A stretch of DNA of 64,000 nt from positions 52,853,724 through 52,917,723 of the forward strand of contig OX637287.1 in NCBI GenBank assembly GCA_951799445.1, given 5' to 3'. The first letter of the stretch is position 1; each line of letters begins with the position of its first letter. The translations under genes were made by a program, and so were the position numbers. This DNA comes from Pseudisothecium myosuroides. Lineage: Eukaryota > Streptophyta > Bryopsida > Hypnales > Lembophyllaceae. A model generated the notes under the pieces. The model had not been told where the DNA came from and searched no databases. It was given only the letters and a program-made list of their open reading frames with translations. Positions 57,964 through 64,000 of this stretch are shown here, piece after piece.

Positions 57964-58760
57964 CTAGCCATTGAGGGTCTCCACTCTTTCACTGGGAAAA
58001 GGGGGCAGGCCCAGTCTACTTCCTACTCTGCACATGTGTGAGGCGCTCTTTACTTGAATTGCACCCAAAGCAAGGTTAGGGCGGGCAGGCTGCTTCGAAG
58101 AAAAAGCAGGACCTTCACTAGACGACGACAAGCATCGCCAGAGGAGGAAGCTAGAGTTCCCCATGGAGTGAGCGGAGGGCCAGAATTGAGAGCGACGAGA
58201 TTCATATCCCTGTGAATGAGAGCATGTGACCAACCGGTAATGGCAAGAGGCTCAGAATCCTCCACTACATGCCCTTCCATCGCCATCTCCGGCATCTTCA
58301 GTCAACCCTCTGCAGTTGAAGAACAGGAATTGTCCGCGGAAGAATCCTCTCCGGACATGGAAATCCGGCTCCACGATCCCGTCCCTGACACCTTTCGCTA
58401 TCAACAGCAAGTTCGCAATAGAATATGACAAGCCCCGGATCATTTCCCGATTCCCCGCCCTTGATTCCAACTGTAACTTGCCCACTGTTGAAATTCGGAA
58501 AGTTAGGTTCCCCAGGGCCAACGACCCCAACCGTTTCTGGCCCGAAATATTCCCAACTGCCACCCAAATGAGGTAGTGCCGGCAATATTAGACATCGGTT
58601 GGGGAAGCGCAAACTAGGAGAGCTCGCAAATGAGACTCGAGAGGCGGGATTGAGGGCTGGAATGGAGGCCCTAGCCTGGGAGGAGCAATCGCCTGCTCGT
58701 CGGTTCATTTTTTTAAGCTCGTAATCCCGGTAACGTGGGGAGATGCACAAGCTTTCGCGG
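57964..58760. other. GC-rich stretch with several open frames, product unknown
   Basis: Sharp rise in GC after AT-rich spacer. Minus frames 58298-58750 (150 codons, MNRRAGDCSSQARAS start) and 58252-58563, and plus frames 58216-58428 and 58316-58576, are open at once, so the reading frame cannot be chosen by eye. None shows a known motif. It may be an exon or promoter island of an unrecognised gene, or a captured host fragment. Confidence 0.3.
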
Positions 58761-60208
58761 TAATGGGGGCGTTACCTCAGGGGAGTCCCTTCCGAGCACG
58801 TTCGCGCCTCGGTCTGTACTGGAGGCTTGTCGATCGATCGATCACTATCCAGTGACGACGACGGAAGGTATCTGGTTTTTAAGATGCTGACACTGAAGGG
58901 AGTCGAGCAATGCACGACTGACTTCGACTTTTTGGAGTAGTGGATTGATACAAAGCTCCTCCTGGAAGCATGATGGCCTGTGGCACCACAGTCATATCGA
59001 TCGATCTGATCTGAGAAAGTATGACTTGGCCTCGGTTTTTATCTTCAGGCTGACTTGTAGCCCGAGAAGATAATTTTTACTAGTGAATATGCTGGCCCTT
59101 GTCTTCTGAAATGCCTACGATTACACAAGATATGAGGGTGAATTGGGTTCCCCTGAAGCAGACAGATTTTGCAAATTGTTATCTCTCGAGAAAAGAGATT
59201 TCTGAAACAAATAATATTATGTTCAATGAATATTCACTAAATAAGAAGGTGAACATTCAAATCGTTAAATTATAACCTAGAGATGTCCTCCAGTGCTAAC
59301 GTTCGCAGCTAGCCTCGAAGGCCCTCTCTCTTCCACAACTCGCGAGAAGGTGAATATCCTTCCTGGGATTTTTAGGAGGGATTTAAATTAAAGTCACCAT
59401 GTGACATAACAGTTCACTATTGGAATTTTAGTTAGAGTGACTATATCACATCACCATTGCGATCCCCAGTTCTGTGGAAGACAAAGAGGTCCCTCTTGAA
59501 CTACTGAAAAAATGTCACTGAAAGATTTTAATCAACTCCGAAGCCTAGACTATCAGTTCTTAAGAAAAATTATAATATTTAACAGCGAGTTAGATTGTTC
59601 CATTGAAATCTCGCTAAGCTAAGTTAGTTGAGTTCTGGAATCTGATACGACGAGACCTGAAGGTTGACGGTAGTTTGACTGTATTATGCCGCGCTCCTCA
59701 AATCTTGTTGCCGAGATCCCAGGCATACATGCATGCCGACTGCAATGCATTCAGGCTTCGTCATCAATCTACGTCCTATTCAGTATTATCGATCCTCTTC
59801 TATATTCACCATTCCATCCCTCTCCGCCATCAGAATTTAAAATTTAAAATTCTTTCTAATTCAGAGATTCAATTGATTGAAGGTTTTCAATTCACATCCA
59901 ATTTCCCAGTATTTACCATTTACCATGATCTAGAAAGTTTCGACCAGACGACAAGCAAATACGGGCTAGTGCACCCAAAGCATTGCATCGAATACTACAG
60001 GAAGATTCCGGAGGAAGTTTAGAGCGAGCGACTCCGGGAAAGGAACCCGATAAGTAGACTCCACCCATGAACACTTGATCTCGGCAGCCCTTTTGCAGCA
60101 ACTCCAGTGGCCGGAGCTCAGGTCATTAATCGAGCATCTATGCTAGCTAGCTAGACAAGTCGAGGCAAGGCAGCTTGAATTGTAGTGCAGCTAGTGTTTG
60201 GTTAAGCC

Positions 60209-60946
60209 ATGTCGACGCATGTAGCAATGCAGCAAGCGGATCAACGTCAAGGCTGGTCCTCTCTTCCGAGCTGGGGCGCACCACCACTATCGTGCGGGGG
60301 CGGCAACACCTGGAGTAAGCGCTTGAGTGCCATGGCGGACGACGACAACGATTCCTGGGAGGTTCGCGCGTTTGCAGAAGACGCCTCCAGCAGTGGGCAA
60401 TGGCCCCCACGCTCATACGCCTGCAGTTTCTGCAGACGCGGCTTCCGCACGGCGCAAGCCCTCGGAGGCCATATGAACGTGCACCGGCGGGAGCGGCAGG
60501 AAGCCAATAAGCTTCGCAATGCTGCAGCCGCCGCCGCTGCTGCAGCAGAGAGCCATCGCCTAGCTGCTGTTGTGCCAAATCACGACTGGGACTTGGCATC
60601 TCTGTCGCACTTGCTGGGCCGACAACCAACCTCCCGCACCACGGCGGAGTTACTGTCACCCCTGCCACCCCAGTCGTTACGCTTGTCGCTGTCGACGTCG
60701 GGATCGTCCATGAGCAGCGCGGTGCCATCGCCGGAGTCCATTTCCTCGAGCTCTGGCATCCCGGCGGACATCCTGTGTGAGTCGCTTCGCCAGGGACGAG
60801 CTTCCTGGAGCTTGGAGCGTGGGTTTCATCCCTATGAGAGATCGGGGCTCGTGAACCTCGCCCGCTTCTCAATCGTCCCCAAAGACAACACTCCTGTCAT
60901 GGATCTGGAGCTACGTCTCGGCCGAAGCAACTCCGGCGATCGATAA
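60209..60946 (+). CDS. SUPERMAN-class single C2H2 zinc-finger repressor with EAR motif
   Basis: Nuclear transcription factor, 245 residues, single exon as usual for the family. One C2H2 finger (C72, C75, H88, H92) carries the plant [14 protein letters not shown] core, preceded by the family block [17 protein letters not shown] poly-Ala run follows the finger, then a Ser/Leu-rich middle. The C-terminus has DLELRLG (232-238), an LxLxL EAR motif that recruits TOPLESS-type co-repressors. ATG 60209 is taken because it is the first and gives a typical length. Family members control floral organ boundaries, trichomes and cell proliferation; which of these applies cannot be told from sequence. The gene is GC-rich in an AT-rich setting, with no sign of damage. 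Confidence 0.9.
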   Translation: MSTHVAMQQADQRQGWSSLPSWGAPPLSCGGGNTWSKRLSAMADDDNDSWEVRAFAEDASSSGQWPPRSYACSFCRRGFRTAQALGGHMNVHRRERQEANKLRNAAAAAAAAAESHRLAAVVPNHDWDLASLSHLLGRQPTSRTTAELLSPLPPQSLRLSLSTSGSSMSSAVPSPESISSSSGIPADILCESLRQGRASWSLERGFHPYERSGLVNLARFSIVPKDNTPVMDLELRLGRSNSGDR

Positions 60947-62109
60947 CTCGTTCCGAAATTTTGCAGTTTTGCAGTGCTCTGTTTCGATTCGATTAATTCA
61001 GGTTAGATATGCACTTTAGGAGAATGAATATGATGGTGTAAGGAAGAGAACACATGCAAGAGGGCTTGATGGAACTTAATTCACTCTCGACGCTCGTCTT
61101 AGACAGGAGAATTTTTTTTAGTTTAATTTAGATTGCGAAGTCTCTTTGCCTGTTCCGCCTTACGCCAGCCATGATGATTTTGTTAGGCTTTTTCTTAACT
61201 TGTAGCGGTACGTGAACTAATTAAGTCATCTTACTCTCACTGCAGCTTTGAGATTCCTCCCTGCTAGCTGGGTTTTTGTTTCCCGCTCCCTCCTTAAATT
61301 TCTGGTGTGGTGCGTGCTGATGATATGTGTTCCACCCAGGCACCGACGACTCAGCTAGATGGGTGGATTGTCGTCTACGTTTGGGAATATGAAATGTCAC
61401 GACGGGTTTGCACACCCTTTTCATACTCAATAAATTCAATACACTGATTCTTAAGTCAGTGTAATTGTCTTCATGATTGTATCTGATCACCCCTTGAATG
61501 TTCGGATTTGTGCATGGAAGTTATGTAGGCATCTTATTGTTTAGAGTGAATTGAGAGTGAAAAAGAGCATTATCATCGTATTCATCAAAATGGCAATACG
61601 TCGAAGAAATTGGCACTTTTCACTCTTGCCAGTAAAGAAGTATGGACCCTCAGATCTACACCACTAATTTTTAGAGCTTTGTGCGCTGCAAACGTTACAA
61701 TTTCGGCACTTTGAAACACTCCATTAAATTAACAAATACGAATATCCTTGCTTCAAGTCTTTCTGGTTTAGTATAGGGGACGGTGTGTGGTAAATGTGCT
61801 TCTAAGCCCTGCAGCTGCAGTGACGCAAATTGAAGGAGGGTTCATGTGTAATGGTAGTACATATTTTGCAAGATTTCTGTAGTCTCTTTTCCAGGAATAA
61901 TTTTGCTTCATAGATAAGCTTGATAGCTGAACTTCTGTTGTCGCTTTTCCAGGAATCTTTTTTGCAAGCTTCATAGTTAAGATTGATCGTGTTTTCATAA
62001 ATTTCTCTTCACTGGCAGTGAGTACGTTAATGAGTTGCAGATTTGGATGTCGCTGAATTGGATGCTGGAGGATATGATGGAGCTGATAAAATCCTACAAG
62101 CTTCTGACA
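60947..62109. other. 3' flank of the zinc-finger gene; no other gene
   Basis: AT-richer sequence with a short direct repeat (CTTTTCCAGGAAT at about 61888 and 61948). No coding frame of interest. Confidence 0.4.
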
Positions 62110-62324
62110 TGTGATAAGAACAATAGGAAGAAGAACATTGCAAACAAGTGGTAAAATTGTTCATGTATTAATAGGGAGCAACTCCCTTTATATAACACAC
62201 CAAATGGTGTAGACTTAAAAGTCGTAAACGTTCATGAAGGGTTATATCCTATTCACTTAACCTTTCACACTAGACTATATTGAGTCCCTAATAATTAGCC
62301 TAAATAATATACTACTCTTCAACA
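62110..62324 (-). mobile_element. 3' LTR of the copia element, about 215 bp
   Basis: Minus reads TGTTGAAGAGTAGTATATTA from 62324 and ends ...GTTCTTATCACA at 62110. It is directly preceded by a polypurine tract AGGGGGAA (62325-62332). A TATA box (TTATATAAAGGG, about 62185-62196) stands where U3 should end. The target duplication cannot be checked because the other LTR is outside. Confidence 0.7.
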
Positions 62325-62354
62325 TTCCCCCTATAGTTTAGAATTTAGGCTACA

Positions 62355-62879
62355 CTATTCTTGTGTATTAAGAACTCCTAGATTGAATTTACATAAGTCG
62401 TGTTTTGGTCGGAGTAAACTTTTTGTGAGAAAATCTGCGTATTGCTCCATTGTAGTACAGTACTTGATTTCCACATCTCCACTTAGTACTTTTTCTCGAA
62501 TGAAGTGATGATGAATCTCGATGTGCTTTGATCTTGCATGGAACTTGGGATTTTGTATTAAAACTATACAATTTTTATTATCACATAAAATTGTAGTTGG
62601 TTTGGTTTGGTTGAACCCAATATCTTTACAAAATTGTTGTATCCACATAGCTTCTTTTGCAGCATTAGTGGCAGCCATGTATTCTACCTCAATACTTGAA
62701 AGGGCCATTGTTGGTTGTTTTTTACAATGCCAACTTATGGCTCTGTTGTTAAGTAAAAAACAAAAGCTCGTTGTTGATTTTCTGCCATCCACATTCCCAG
62801 CCCAATCTGCATCACAATACCTAGTGATTTGAAGGTCTTGTCCATGGGTTCTTTGTCCATTGGAAATGCCATGAGTAGT
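62355..62879 (-). pseudogene. Ty1/copia RNase H domain
   Basis: Minus frame from 62792 to 62355 (145 codons) gives RNase H of a copia polyprotein: SISWHCKKQ-type strand (here AISWHCKKQPTMALSSIEVE), then ILCDNKNCIVLIQNP, RSKHIEIHHHFIREKV and a DFLTKSLLRPKHD ending. It lies directly upstream of the polypurine tract and LTR. The frame is joined to the RT part only through the damaged section at 62880-63050, so the polyprotein is not made intact. Confidence 0.85.
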
Positions 62880-64000
62880 GGTACCTCATAGATACCGAAG
62901 GATTCGCTTGACTATACTCCAATGTTTAATACCTGAATCTTCCAAATATTGACTTACACTTCCTACCGCAAAGGCAATATTGGGCCGCGTACACACCATT
63001 GCATACACCAAACAACCCACTACTCTTCGGTAGGGTATATATTGGCCATAAAAAAAAATTCATCCACTGTTTTAGGACACCTTTCACTTGACAATTTGAC
63101 TTTGTCTTCCATAAGTGTAATAGAAGGTTTGTAGTTTGTCATATTAAACCTTTCGAGTACATCCTCTATATATTTTTGTTGACTCAAATGAATTGTTTTC
63201 TTGACCCTATCACGTACAATTTGCAACCCTAAACAATAATGAACTTCCCCGTGATCCTTCATTTCAAATTGTTGACTCAAGACATGTTTGCTATGAATCA
63301 ACAATTGTAAATCATTGCTAAATAAAATAGCATCGTCTACATATAAGGCTAAAAGAACATATGACTTTCCCGCCCTCTTAATGTAGACGTTGCTATTGGC
63401 ATCACTTTGAATAAAGTGTTGAATTTGGGTAAGGGAATAATTGATCTTTGTATTCCAAGCTCGTTGGGCTTGTTTGAGACCGTATAGTCCTTTGGCAAGA
63501 AGACACACGAGATATTCTTGATCTTTAGAAATATATCCTTCTGGTTGATCCATATAAATAATTTCAACCAAATCTCCATTTAAGAAAGCCGTTTTTACGT
63601 CCATTTGATGAATTTCTAAATCAAACAAGGCTCCAATTGCAAAAAGGAGTCTAAGAGAAGTAATTTTAACAACGGGGGAAAAAGTATCATGATAACCTAT
63701 CCCCTTGACTTGAGAATACCCTTTTGCAACAAGATGCGCTTTATAGCGATCAACTTCTCCATTAGCTTTATACTTAATTTTAAATATCCACTTACACCCA
63801 ATAGTTTTACAACCAGGTGGTAAGGGGGTAAGGGTCCATGTCTTATTTTTAAGTAAGGAGCAAAATTCATCATCCATAACTTTTTGCCAATGATGAGTGT
63901 AGGGACCACTCAAAGCCTCTGTGACAGTTTGTGGTTCTGTACCTTGGTAAGCTAGCAATACTTTGGTGTAGTTCAAAGACTCGAGCATACATTGAGACGG
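62880..64000 (-). pseudogene. Ty1/copia reverse transcriptase, 5' part beyond the window
   Basis: Reverse transcriptase that copies element RNA into DNA. Minus frame from the window edge to 63020 has the copia RT order: GCKWIFKIKYKANGEVDRYK, VAKGYSQVKGIGYHDTFSPV, MDVKTAFLNGDLVEIIYMDQ with PEGY, KGLYGLKQAQRAWN and the catalytic YVDD (YVDDAILFSND, near 63340). At about 63040 a frameshift breaks it. The next frame continues with RRVVGCLVYAMVCTRPNIAF and IVKRILRYL, then TGA where a CGA Arg codon would be expected. Two lesions only, so a fairly young dead copy. Confidence 0.88.

Noticed and set aside
59675..60022. 115-codon frame upstream of the zinc-finger gene
   Set aside because: AT-rich, no motif, no coding-like composition; probably promoter sequence that is open by chance.

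Overview
This window is nuclear DNA of a land plant. It is AT-rich, intron-bearing and crowded with transposons. The evidence is a receptor-like kinase with a plant-type cysteine-rich ectodomain, a multi-exon NHL-repeat gene, a SUPERMAN-class C2H2 repressor with a QALGGH finger and an EAR motif, and plant-type Ty3/gypsy, Ty1/copia, CACTA and hAT elements. Nothing visible fixes the species. I saw no rRNA or tRNA gene, no CRISPR array and no bacterial or organellar operon.

Layout. 1-5398: 5' part of a Ty3/gypsy-type element on the minus strand. It has gag with three zinc knuckles, a UGA-CGG junction leading into the next frame segment, a tRNA-Asp-type primer site and an apparently giant (~3.5 kb) LTR that itself carries a long reading frame and a TATA box. 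5399-9700: AT-rich spacer, then a GC-richer leader. 9717-12982: decayed hAT transposase with four in-frame TAG codons and two small CACTA-type MITEs inside it. 13270-14950: a Tourist-like MITE and a copia RNase H relic broken by another MITE. 15517-22424: a complete 6.9 kb non-autonomous CACTA element with a TTT target duplication. 24685-27000: three elements flanked by TTAA with CCCYTAAAG-type ends; two more copies lie at 48.8-49.2 kb and 55.2-56.1 kb. 27.2-29.9 kb: a perfect palindrome, tandem arrays and a small orphan gene with a TATA box. 34561-35352: a large inverted repeat next to the kinase promoter.

The host genes sit in two gene-rich islands. Island one (about 35.4-43.9 kb) holds the kinase gene on plus (one intron, an 11-residue duplication in the activation segment) and the NHL-repeat gene on minus, convergent, with about 840 bp between their stop codons. 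Island two (about 58-61 kb) holds the single-exon SUPERMAN-like repressor and an unexplained GC-rich stretch. 62110-64000 is the 3' end of a copia element on minus (RT, RNase H, polypurine tract, short LTR), damaged by a frameshift and a TGA.

The cellular genes show no functional link to each other: one is a membrane receptor, one a beta-propeller-type protein, one a transcriptional repressor. Most of the novelty lies in the mobile elements: the TTAA family, the coding LTR, the gag stop context, and a decay pattern in which the in-frame stops of the hAT relic are all TAG.
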